DNA of 5,490 nt, from assembly GCA_943325485.2 (NCBI GenBank), contig CALPPP020000101.1, positions 1-5,490 on the forward strand, written 5' to 3'. The DNA comes from Rickettsia typhi. Lineage in GTDB: Bacteria; Pseudomonadota; Gammaproteobacteria; Burkholderiales; Burkholderiaceae_C. Position 1 is the stretch's first letter; the number at the start of each line of letters is the position of its first letter. This document shows, piece by piece, positions 1 through 5,426 of this stretch. Below the pieces are notes generated by a model. The model saw only the letters and a program-made list of their open reading frames with translations, was not told the origin of the DNA and searched no databases. The position numbers and the translations under genes were made by a program.

Positions 1-403
1 GGTGGGCGTGGCAGGCAACACACGTCGCCAAGCGCGGCAAGAAGGCTGGTTGATTCAACCCGACACCCGGGAAAAAGACCTGGGGCATGTATCGGGCGGC
101 GTATCGCATGGCACACCGCTCACAGGACAAATAGCCATGTTCGGCACAAGCCCTCAAGCTGCTCGCTTACTCGATGGCGTGATGTTGGCGGCTAAGGCTG
201 CTGTGCTTCAAAACGCGGGGGTGCAATTTGATCCGCTTTTTGCTTTTCATTTTTACGACACCGATTTTTGCCGCAGCTGCGAGGCCAAGGGATTGCGCTT
301 GGGCACTTGGCCCATGGCGTTGACACACCAAAGCGCTGGGGCATGGCAATCAGAGGACTGGAACCAAGCATTTCAGCTTTATTTAGCGAAGTGGGGCGAT
401 TGA
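1..403 (+). CDS. Glycosyltransferase-like protein, C-terminal part (5' end outside window)
   Basis: The reading frame is open from base 2 to the TGA at 401-403 and gives 133 residues. The gene almost certainly begins upstream, because the first residues (VGVAGNTRR) look like the interior of a domain and no ribosome site is visible. Numbering from base 2, the fragment has LLDGVMLAAKAAVL at 57-70, then HFYDTDFCRSCEAKGLRLG at 83-101, then ALTHQSAG at 106-113. An LDGV segment followed by an aromatic-D-x-D-F-C motif, a short helix with a basic residue and a conserved Thr-His is typical of the second half of GT-A fold glycosyltransferases of the family 2/StrF-like type. That half holds the acceptor side and a probable catalytic Asp. 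By inference it transfers a sugar in cell-surface or glycan assembly; donor and acceptor cannot be told. The DxD-bearing N-terminal half is not in view. The gene is codirectional with the dehydrogenase after a 74-base gap that may contain a promoter. I am fairly sure of the fold and unsure of the role. Confidence 0.7.
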   Translation, partial: VGVAGNTRRQARQEGWLIQPDTREKDLGHVSGGVSHGTPLTGQIAMFGTSPQAARLLDGVMLAAKAAVLQNAGVQFDPLFAFHFYDTDFCRSCEAKGLRLGTWPMALTHQSAGAWQSEDWNQAFQLYLAKWGD

Positions 404-447
404 CCGCGCTGTAAGCATGGGTGACAGCTGCCAGCGGGCTTATTCCT

Positions 448-453
448 TAGAAT
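448..453 (+). promoter_or_regulatory. Possible -10 element upstream of the FAD-linked dehydrogenase
   Basis: TAGAAT at 448-453 differs from the sigma-70 -10 consensus at one position and lies 24 bases before the ATG, leaving a short leader. The best -35 look-alike, GTGACA at 421-426, is 21 bases away, which is too far for a standard promoter. At the normal 17-base spacing the hexamer (425-430) is a poor match. This is a weak candidate only. It would let the dehydrogenase be expressed independently of the glycosyltransferase gene. Confidence 0.3.
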
Positions 454-464
454 GCAAATCGCTT

Positions 465-468
465 GGAG
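465..468 (+). promoter_or_regulatory. Ribosome binding site that decides the dehydrogenase start
   Basis: GGAG at 465-468 sits 9 bases before the ATG at 478. An in-frame TTG at 463 overlaps this site and cannot be served by it, so the ATG at 478 is the better start. Confidence 0.75.
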
Positions 469-477
469 ACACCCACC

Positions 478-1905
478 ATGAATGCACCCACCACCGTTCA
501 ACACCTCATCCCCGAAGTCAATCAACGGCCCGTCCCGCAAGCCCTGATTGATGCGCTCAAGAGCCACTTTGGCGACCGTTGCAGCACCGCGCTGGTGGTG
601 CGTGAGCAGCATGGCCGCGATGAGTCGGCTTACACCACCGTGCCGCCACCAGCGGCAGTCATCTTTGCAGAGTCCACCGATGACGTCGCCCAAGCAGTTC
701 GCATGGCTGCAGCGCACGATGTACCCATCATCCCGTTTGGCGTGGGTACTTCACTGGAGGGCCACTTGTTGGCAGTGCAAGGCGGTATCAGCATCGACTT
801 GGGTCGCATGAACAAAGTGCTGTCCATCAACCCAGAAGACCTGACGGTCACGGTACAAGCCGGTGTTACCCGCAAACAACTGAATGAAGAAATCAAAAGC
901 ACGGGCTTGTTTTTCCCCATTGACCCAGGAGCCGACGCCACGATTGGGGGCATGAGCGCCACCCGCGCCAGCGGCACCAACGCGGTTCGCTACGGCACCA
1001 TGCGCGAAAACGTGCTGGGCTTGGAAGTGGTCACCGCCAGCGGTGAAGTCATACGCACCGGAACCCGCGCTCGCAAATCGTCTGCCGGCTACGACCTCAC
1101 CCGTTTGATGGTGGGCAGCGAAGGCACCTTGGGCGTCATCACCGAAATCACCGTCAAGCTCTACCCCTTGCCCGAAGCGGTGTCGGCCGCGACCTGCTCG
1201 TTTCCCAGCATTGAAGCGGCAGTGCGAACCACGATTCAAATCATCCAAATGGGTATCCCCATCGCGCGGGTGGAGTTGATCGACGCCAATGCTGTTCGAA
1301 TGGTCAACGCCCATTCCAAACTCACTTTGCCTGAACAACCTATGTTGTTGATGGAGTTCCACGGTTCACCCGCCAGCGTGAAAGAGCAAGCTGAAACCGT
1401 GCAAGACATTGCCTCTGAGTTTGAAGGTCACGCCTTTGAATGGGCCACCACCCCAGAGGAGCGCACCCGCTTGTGGACAGCGCGTCACAACGCCTACTTT
1501 GCAGGCATTCAAAGCCGACCAGGTTGCCGCGCCATCAGCACCGACACCTGTGTGCCTATTTCACGCTTGGCCGACTGCTTGCTGGACTCAGTGGCCGAGG
1601 TGGACGCCTCAGGCATTCCGTATTTCTTGGTCGGCCATGTGGGCGACGGCAATTTCCATTTTGGTTATTTGATCGATCCCAACAGCGCCGATGAACGCGC
1701 CACCGCCGAGGACCTGAACAACAAGCTTGTTGCCCGCGCCCTGTCTTTAGAGGGTACCTGCACCGGCGAGCACGGCATTGGCTTGCACAAAATGGATTTT
1801 TTGGTGACCGAAGCGGGTGTGGGTGCGGTAGCCATGATGCGCACCATCAAACATGCGCTGGACCCGAAAAACATCATGAACCCGGGCAAGGTGTTTTTGT
1901 ACTGA
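478..1905 (+). CDS. FAD-linked 2-hydroxyacid dehydrogenase, D-lactate dehydrogenase (cytochrome)/GlcD family
   Basis: The protein has 475 residues, near the usual 460-500 for the family. It should oxidise a D-2-hydroxyacid such as D-lactate or glycolate to the 2-oxoacid, passing electrons via FAD to the respiratory chain. There is no signal peptide or membrane segment, so it is cytoplasmic or peripheral. The N-terminal PCMH-type FAD domain (about 55-233) shows the pyrophosphate loop PFGVGTSLEGH (86-96), the GADATIGGMSA...GTNAVRYG block (151-173) and SAGYDLTRLMVGSEGTLG (202-219). The FAD-oxidase C-terminal domain (about 235-474) shows ARHNA (335-339, Arg336 a possible substrate ligand), GHVGDGNFH (386-394) and GEHGIG (430-435), ending NPGKVFLY. 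His387, His394 and Glu431 match the metal ligands known in D-2-hydroxyglutarate and D-lactate dehydrogenases. All key motifs are intact. No GlcE or GlcF partner gene is visible nearby, which favours a single-subunit Dld-like enzyme over a glycolate oxidase subunit. The exact substrate is not determined by the sequence. The gene is convergent with the transporter operon. Confidence 0.9.
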   Translation: MNAPTTVQHLIPEVNQRPVPQALIDALKSHFGDRCSTALVVREQHGRDESAYTTVPPPAAVIFAESTDDVAQAVRMAAAHDVPIIPFGVGTSLEGHLLAVQGGISIDLGRMNKVLSINPEDLTVTVQAGVTRKQLNEEIKSTGLFFPIDPGADATIGGMSATRASGTNAVRYGTMRENVLGLEVVTASGEVIRTGTRARKSSAGYDLTRLMVGSEGTLGVITEITVKLYPLPEAVSAATCSFPSIEAAVRTTIQIIQMGIPIARVELIDANAVRMVNAHSKLTLPEQPMLLMEFHGSPASVKEQAETVQDIASEFEGHAFEWATTPEERTRLWTARHNAYFAGIQSRPGCRAISTDTCVPISRLADCLLDSVAEVDASGIPYFLVGHVGDGNFHFGYLIDPNSADERATAEDLNNKLVARALSLEGTCTGEHGIGLHKMDFLVTEAGVGAVAMMRTIKHALDPKNIMNPGKVFLY

Positions 1906-1912
1906 GCCTCGT

Positions 1913-1923
1913 CCGTCATTGCG
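1913..1923 (+). repeat. Repeat copy A (short, partial)
   Basis: CCGTCATTGCG is the left end of the dispersed repeat and lacks the GAAGCAA right end. It begins 7 bases after the dehydrogenase stop and is a perfect inverted match to copy E at 2148-2158. Confidence 0.7.
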
Positions 1924-1929
1924 AAGAGT

Positions 1930-1957
1930 CGTCATTGCGAGCGAAGCGAAGCAATCT
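1930..1957 (+). repeat. Repeat copy B (complete, forward)
   Basis: The unit starts CGTCATTGCGAG, has the 6-base middle CGAAGC and ends GAAGCAA followed by TCT. It pairs with copy D with one mismatch in 24 bases. A small local stem is also possible: CGAAG at 1947-1951 with CTTCG at 1958-1962 around a 6-base loop. Confidence 0.85.
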
Positions 1958-1992
1958 CTTCGTCCGAGGGCTTGTGACGCAGGCTCGGTGTA

Positions 1993-2068
1993 AAGCGTGG
2001 CAGGGTCAAGGGCTGCGTAGCGACATGGTGCAAGCCCGGAGCGAGCAGCCCTTGGCTCTGACGCGCTT
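1993..2068 (+). repeat. Long imperfect hairpin, 24-position stem
   Basis: Bases 1993-2016 pair with 2045-2068 around a 28-base loop (2017-2044). Counting as + strand RNA there are 20 Watson-Crick pairs, three G-U pairs (1998/2063, 2004/2057, 2006/2055) and one mismatch (2000/2061). The inner ten pairs, CAAGGGCTGC with GCAGCCCTTG, are perfect. GCGTAGCGAC at 2015-2024, at the stem-loop border, recurs inverted at 2088-2097 inside repeat C, so hairpin and flanking repeats share sequence words. It could be an extragenic repeat, an mRNA-end stabiliser or an attenuating structure. No U-tract follows the stem on the + strand. Confidence 0.75.
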
Positions 2069-2080
2069 AGAGGTGGGGGT

Positions 2081-2111
2081 TTGCTTCGTCGCTACGCTCC
2101 TCGCAATGACG
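2081..2111 (-). repeat. Repeat copy C (complete, reverse, longer middle)
   Basis: Read on the minus strand it starts CGTCATTGCGAG, has the 12-base middle GAGCGTAGCGAC and ends GAAGCAA. Its middle is exactly twice the length of that in copies B and D. Confidence 0.85.
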
Positions 2112-2116
2112 TGAGG

Positions 2117-2140
2117 TTGCTTCGCTGCGCTCGCAATGAC
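2117..2140 (-). repeat. Repeat copy D (reverse)
   Basis: Read on the minus strand it is GTCATTGCGAG, the middle CGCAGC, then GAAGCAA. It differs from copy B by one base, so B and D can form the outer arm of a large cruciform or RNA stem. Confidence 0.85.
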
Positions 2141-2147
2141 AACAAGA

Positions 2148-2158
2148 CGCAATGACGG
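2148..2158 (-). repeat. Repeat copy E (short, partial, reverse)
   Basis: CGCAATGACGG is the inverted counterpart of copy A and ends 7 bases from the livF stop codon. With A it brackets the whole repeat block. Confidence 0.65.
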
Positions 2159-2165
2159 GGCTAAG

Positions 2166-2807
2166 TCAAGCGGCGTTCGCGCCGCGCTCAATCACCACTT
2201 GCGCGTCCAGCAAATCGCTTGCATGGTTGACATCCGATTGGGCAATCAACACCGACAAGTCGCTGGACTTGAGTTGCCTAATCACCTCAGATAAACGCAT
2301 CGACAAAGCCGGCGCCACGCCTTCAAACGGCTCATCGAGCAACAACAAGCGTGTGCCGACAGCCAAGGCACGGGCCAACGCCACGAGTTTTTGTTGACCG
2401 CCTGACAGCAATAAAGCACGCCGATCAGACATGGCTTTGAGTTCGGGCAAGACCTCATAGACCCAAGCCAAGCGCTGGTTCAAATCAAGCGTAGGACTGA
2501 CCCACAGCGGCAACACAATGTTTTCTTCGACCGTGAGTTCAGGCACCAAACCACGGTCTTCAGGCATATAGCCTATGCCTAAGCCTGCTCGCACATGGGC
2601 GGGCATCGGCACCAAGTCTTGGCCGTCAAAAAGAATCTGTCCCATGCGTGGCGTCAAATGCCCCATGATGCTGCGCAGGGTGCTGGTTTTGCCCGCACCA
2701 TTGCGGCCCACCAAACCCACCATATGGCCCTTGGCCACTTGCAAGTTCAAACCGCGCAGCACTTGCGCGGATGCAATCTCCACATGCACATCTCGCAACT
2801 CAAGCAT
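2166..2807 (-). CDS. livF: Branched-chain amino acid-type ABC transporter ATP-binding protein, LivF-like
   Basis: This 213-residue protein is the second ATPase of the HAAT importer and hydrolyses ATP at the cytoplasmic face of LivH/LivM. Visible motifs are Walker A GRNGAGKT (34-41), the Q-loop region GYMPEDRG (79-86, Glu83 in place of Gln), TVEENI (92-97, typical LivF wording), signature LSGGQQK (134-140) and Walker B LLLLDEP (154-160). In the switch region IAQSD (188-192), Gln190 takes the usual His position. Glu and Gln at these two places are familiar in LivF proteins. The start is the ATG at 2805-2807: it overlaps the end of livG by 8 bases, gives the normal N-terminus MLELRDV and follows AGAGGA at 8 bases. 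A longer in-frame extension to 2966 only reads livG out of frame. The protein is about 20 residues shorter than the usual 230-240. It stops after VVIERGANAA, where relatives normally carry a further C-terminal segment, and the repeat block begins 8 bases beyond. Folding and activity look plausible; the substrate is unknown. Confidence 0.9.
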   Translation of the reverse strand: MLELRDVHVEIASAQVLRGLNLQVAKGHMVGLVGRNGAGKTSTLRSIMGHLTPRMGQILFDGQDLVPMPAHVRAGLGIGYMPEDRGLVPELTVEENIVLPLWVSPTLDLNQRLAWVYEVLPELKAMSDRRALLLSGGQQKLVALARALAVGTRLLLLDEPFEGVAPALSMRLSEVIRQLKSSDLSVLIAQSDVNHASDLLDAQVVIERGANAA

Positions 2808-3573
2808 GGGGCGCGTCCTCTGGCAGTCGCTCGCCGGTGACGTAACGGCGCACATCAGATTTCGCCAAGGCCACCGAAGGCACATCGTCGGCGATGATGC
2901 GGCCACTGTAAAACGCCACCACCCGGTCGCAGTAGCGGTTGACGATGTCCATATCGTGTTCCACAAACAGCACGGTCAAGGCTTGTCCTTCTAAGGCCTG
3001 CATGATGGTGTCCATCATGGGAAATTTTTCTTCAGCCGCCACACCGCTGGTAGGTTCGTCCAACAGCAACAAGCGAGGTGACCCCGTCATGGCCAAGGCG
3101 ATGTCGATGAGTTTGCGCAAGCCCCCAGGCAACTCGGACACCAAGCGCGCACGGTGCTTGAGCAGATCAAAACGCGACAACACCTCGTCCGCCCGCTGTA
3201 TGCGCTGGCTTGAAGCCGCTGGCCGCCAAGTGGACAAGCGGTTCTCATGGCAAGCCAAAGCAACCAACATGTTTTCAAGCACCGTCATGCTGGGGTAGAG
3301 CTGCGGAATTTGAAACGACCGCGCTACACCCATGCGGGTGATTTGACGCGGTGTCATGCGGCTGATGTCGGTGTCACCCAAAGCGATGCTGCCGCTGTCG
3401 GGTCGCACATAGCCGGTGATCATGTTCACAAACGTGGTCTTGCCCGCGCCATTGCTGCCAATCAAGCTGACCCGCTCACCGGTCTTGACGCGTACATTCA
3501 CGTCTTGCGCGGCCACCACGGCGCCAAACTGTTTGTTCAAGCCTTGGGCATGCAACAGCAGCGCTTCGCTCAT
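2800..3573 (-). CDS. livG: Branched-chain amino acid-type ABC transporter ATP-binding protein, LivG-like
   Basis: This 257-residue protein has the normal LivG length and is the first ATPase of the importer, expected to pair with LivF on the cytoplasmic side. Visible motifs are Walker A GSNGAGKTT (39-47), Q-loop SFQIPQLYPSMTVLENM (86-102, typical LivG), Walker B LLLLDEP (168-174) and switch VEHD (204-207, His206). The position of the ABC signature reads LPGGLRK (148-154) instead of LSGGQ-like, so both the Ser and the Gln are replaced. The rest of that helix (LIDIALAM) is normal, and the frame is clean on both sides, so this is not a frameshift. The start is the ATG at 3571-3573, overlapping the livM stop as ATGA and preceded by GGAG at 8 bases. 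The gene's end overlaps livF by 8 bases. The long insert between Q-loop and signature (about 108-145) is usual for LivG. Transporter assignment is secure; substrate is not. Confidence 0.92.
   Translation of the reverse strand: MSEALLLHAQGLNKQFGAVVAAQDVNVRVKTGERVSLIGSNGAGKTTFVNMITGYVRPDSGSIALGDTDISRMTPRQITRMGVARSFQIPQLYPSMTVLENMLVALACHENRLSTWRPAASSQRIQRADEVLSRFDLLKHRARLVSELPGGLRKLIDIALAMTGSPRLLLLDEPTSGVAAEEKFPMMDTIMQALEGQALTVLFVEHDMDIVNRYCDRVVAFYSGRIIADDVPSVALAKSDVRRYVTGERLPEDAPHA
2816..2821 (-). promoter_or_regulatory. Ribosome binding site for livF, inside livG
   Basis: AGAGGA on the minus strand lies 8 bases before the ATG at 2805-2807. It supports that start over any upstream in-frame codon and allows translation coupled to the end of livG. 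Confidence 0.7.
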
Positions 3574-4520
3574 GGCTGTTTCTCCGAAGGTTTTTCAGTC
3601 TTGCTCCACAAGGAGCCCAAGCCCAGCGGCATGAAGCGAATCACCAGCAACAGAAAAATACCCAGCGCCAATTGCCATGTGTTGGGAAAGTAAGCGCTGG
3701 AAAAAGAACGCACCATCTCCAGCACCAAGGACGACAACATCACCGCCACCACGCTTTGGCTGCCCGCCAAGATGGCCACAAACACAAACTCGCCCGAGGT
3801 GGTCCAGTAGCTGAAGTTGGGGTCGATGTGACCCAGTGCCATCACCGCCAAAGCGCCGCCCATCCCACCCAGAAACGCGGCCAAGACAAAGTTCAAGCTC
3901 ATGGTTTGACTGACCGAGCCGCCCAAATACTCCACCCGCAATTCGTTGTCTCGCACCGCACGGGTGACCAAGCCTCGGCTGGACAAAAAATAAATTCTCA
4001 CCAACACAGCGCAAACCACGGTCAAGACCAAGGTGGTGGCATACAAACCAAAACGCACCTCGTTATCTGCGAGCGACTGAGCAAACAGGGTGACGCGGCC
4101 CATGTTGAAGCCGTCTGAGCCGCCCAAGGACTCGGTTTTCACCAGCAAACCATAGCCGACCATGGATAAAGCCAAAGTGAGCATAGAAAAGAAAATGCCT
4201 CGGTAGCGTGCCAGCAAAGGCGCAAACGGCGCAGTGATGAGCATGGCGCTCATGCCGCCAAGCAAGGCGAGCAAAACCGCATCGGTGACGCCCCAATTCA
4301 AAAACACCAAAGCGGCGGCATAACCGCCAATGGCCGACATCAAGCCTTGGCCAAAAGCCACCACGCCGCCACGCATGAGCAACACAATGCCCAAGGACAC
4401 CAAGCCATTGGCCATGGCCATGGTGAGCATGAATTGCATCCACGAGGGCAGGGCATAACCCAAGCCAGCCAACGCCAGCAGCACGACCAAAGCTCGCAGA
4501 AACAAGGCGGTCAATGTCAT
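3570..4520 (-). CDS. livM: Branched-chain amino acid-type ABC transporter permease, LivM-like
   Basis: This 316-residue very hydrophobic protein is one of the two inner-membrane channel subunits. Roughly nine hydrophobic stretches are visible, near residues 5-24, 28-49, 55-75, 79-103, 108-126, 160-178, 209-229, 245-265 and 282-298. LivM-type landmarks are GVVAFGQGLMSAIGGYAA (52-69), RYRGIFFSMLTLALSM (105-120), TESLGGSDGFN (129-139), and the cytoplasmic coupling segment SRGLVTRAVRDNELRVEYLG (181-200), which docks on an ATPase. After it come FLGGMGGALAV (216-226) and HIDPNFSYWTTSGEFVF (231-247). The tail WSKTEKPSEKQP is charged and cytoplasmic. The ATG lies 3 bases after the livH stop. No Shine-Dalgarno-like sequence precedes it (AAAAATTTAAGCC), which suggests re-initiation by ribosomes finishing livH. 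The stop overlaps the livG start by 4 bases. Length is normal for the family, and no defect is seen. Confidence 0.92.
   Translation of the reverse strand: MTLTALFLRALVVLLALAGLGYALPSWMQFMLTMAMANGLVSLGIVLLMRGGVVAFGQGLMSAIGGYAAALVFLNWGVTDAVLLALLGGMSAMLITAPFAPLLARYRGIFFSMLTLALSMVGYGLLVKTESLGGSDGFNMGRVTLFAQSLADNEVRFGLYATTLVLTVVCAVLVRIYFLSSRGLVTRAVRDNELRVEYLGGSVSQTMSLNFVLAAFLGGMGGALAVMALGHIDPNFSYWTTSGEFVFVAILAGSQSVVAVMLSSLVLEMVRSFSSAYFPNTWQLALGIFLLLVIRFMPLGLGSLWSKTEKPSEKQP
3582..3585 (-). promoter_or_regulatory. Ribosome binding site for livG, inside livM
   Basis: GGAG on the minus strand, 8 bases before the ATG at 3571-3573, supports this start and the ATGA overlap with livM. Confidence 0.7.
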
Positions 4521-4523
4521 GGC

Positions 4524-5420
4524 TTAAATTTTTCGCGCCTGTATGCGCTGAAACAAACCTTGCGGCCTGAACATCAGCACCAAAGCCATGACCAAATACA
4601 CCGAGAACAATTCGGCCACTGGCCACATATGCACCGCCAAGGCGCGGGCCAAACCGACAATCAACGCGCCAATGGCCGCACCCTCGATGCTGCCCAAGCC
4701 GCCAATGATGACCACCGCAAACGAGATGATGATGACGCCCACCGACAAACCCGGTTGCACCGACAACATGGGCGCGGTGAACGCCCCACCCAAGGCAGCT
4801 AAAAAGATGCCCACGGCAAATGCCACCATGTACACACGCGAGACTTGTATGCCCATGCTGGAGGCCACTTCTGCACTGTGAATCACGGCGGTCACGATCT
4901 TGCCAAAGCGGGTGCGGTTCAAGCCCCACCACACGCCCAGACCTACCACCACCGCCAAGGCCACCAACATGAAGTCGTAACCCACATAGGTTTGGCTGCC
5001 GATATCAATGTTGCCAAACATGCCATAGGGCTCGGAGACATAGAAGGGATTGGCACCCCAAATCAATTTGGTGATGTCTTCCATCATCAAAAACATGGCG
5101 TAGGTGACCAGCACCAACAAGACCTCATCACGGCCATAGAAAAACCGCAACAAGCCTCGCTCGGTCAAGGGTGCAACCAAAACCGCCACCAACACCGCGG
5201 CCAGCAACATCGCCACCAAAGACATGGCGGGTGGCAACGCCCAGGATGCCGCCAAGGACACCAAGGTCGCGGTCACATACGCGCCCAAAGCATAGAAACT
5301 GCCATGGGCGATGTTGAGAATTTTCAGTACGCCAAACACCAGCGTTAGGCCAAGTGCAACGATGAACAGCCATGACGCATAGGTCACGCCGTCAATGACG
5401 ATGGTGAGGGCTAAATTCAC
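4524..5420 (-). CDS. livH: Branched-chain amino acid-type ABC transporter permease, LivH-like
   Basis: This 298-residue integral membrane protein is the other channel subunit and should pair with LivM. Hydrophobic stretches lie near residues 10-30, 36-57, 62-82, 100-118, 147-167, 196-215, 225-245, 247-264 and 268-284. LivH landmarks are LKILNIAHGSFYALGAYV (32-49), NRTRFGKIVTAVIHSAEVAS (168-187, the cytoplasmic ATPase-coupling loop), GIFLAALGGAF (204-214), GGLGSIEGAAIGALIVG (240-256) and the C-terminal FRPQGLF (284-290). The insert between the fourth and fifth segments (119-146, WGANPFYVSEPYGMFGN) is typical. The start is GTG at 5418-5420, six bases after the stop of the preceding gene. The upstream sequence (AAGAAATAAACCACT) offers only a weak ribosome site. 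No upstream alternative fits without running into the preceding gene, and the next GTG (residue 12) would cut the first membrane segment. It is first among the four recognisable transporter genes here; the operon promoter is outside the window. Confidence 0.92.
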   Translation of the reverse strand: MNLALTIVIDGVTYASWLFIVALGLTLVFGVLKILNIAHGSFYALGAYVTATLVSLAASWALPPAMSLVAMLLAAVLVAVLVAPLTERGLLRFFYGRDEVLLVLVTYAMFLMMEDITKLIWGANPFYVSEPYGMFGNIDIGSQTYVGYDFMLVALAVVVGLGVWWGLNRTRFGKIVTAVIHSAEVASSMGIQVSRVYMVAFAVGIFLAALGGAFTAPMLSVQPGLSVGVIIISFAVVIIGGLGSIEGAAIGALIVGLARALAVHMWPVAELFSVYLVMALVLMFRPQGLFQRIQARKI

Positions 5421-5426
5421 AGTGGT

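Larger units (their letters stand above)
1906..2165. repeat. Repeat-filled convergent intergenic region with nested inverted repeats
   Basis: This 260-base stretch between the stop codons of the dehydrogenase and livF has no credible gene. It is arranged as short repeat A (1913-1923), repeat B (1930-1957), a long hairpin (1993-2068), then C (2081-2111), D (2117-2140) and E (2148-2158) in reverse orientation. A pairs perfectly with E over 11 bases. B pairs with D over 24 bases with one mismatch, and the hairpin is nested inside. The units have the form CGTCATTGCGAG, a variable middle of 6 or 12 bases, then GAAGCAA. This resembles a dispersed intergenic repeat widespread in bacterial genomes, which in one frame encodes spurious peptides such as VIARSVATKQ. 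No T-tract follows any stem, so a classical intrinsic terminator is not evident, though the structure may still block or protect both converging transcripts. Confidence 0.85.

Noticed and set aside
404..462. Terminator after the glycosyltransferase gene
   Set aside because: Only a weak 5-base stem (408-412 with 424-428) around an 11-base loop is visible, with no T-tract.
463..477. TTG start for the dehydrogenase
   Set aside because: The codon overlaps the GGAG that serves the ATG at 478, and the extra five residues are not supported.
751..1362. 203-codon minus strand frame opposite the dehydrogenase
   Set aside because: It is antisense to a strongly conserved FAD-domain coding region and has shadow-like composition and no recognisable motif.
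1913..2158. CRISPR array
   Set aside because: The repeats are in both orientations, differ in length and lack evenly sized spacers. There are no cas genes.
2006..2191. 61-codon minus strand open frame with VIASAAKQP and VIARSVATKQ
   Set aside because: The peptide is the translation of repeat copies D and C and the hairpin. Such peptides are a well-known artefact of this repeat type, and the frame overlaps the end of livF.
2808..2966. N-terminal extension of LivF (MWNTIWTSS...)
   Set aside because: It reads livG in another frame, has unnatural composition and has no relation to an ATPase N-terminus. The ATG at 2805-2807 has a good ribosome site and starts the normal domain.
4063..4932. 289-codon minus strand frame overlapping livH and livM
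   Set aside because: It is rich in His, Gly, Arg, Cys and Trp with no domain and lies across two well-supported permease genes. It is an out-of-frame shadow.
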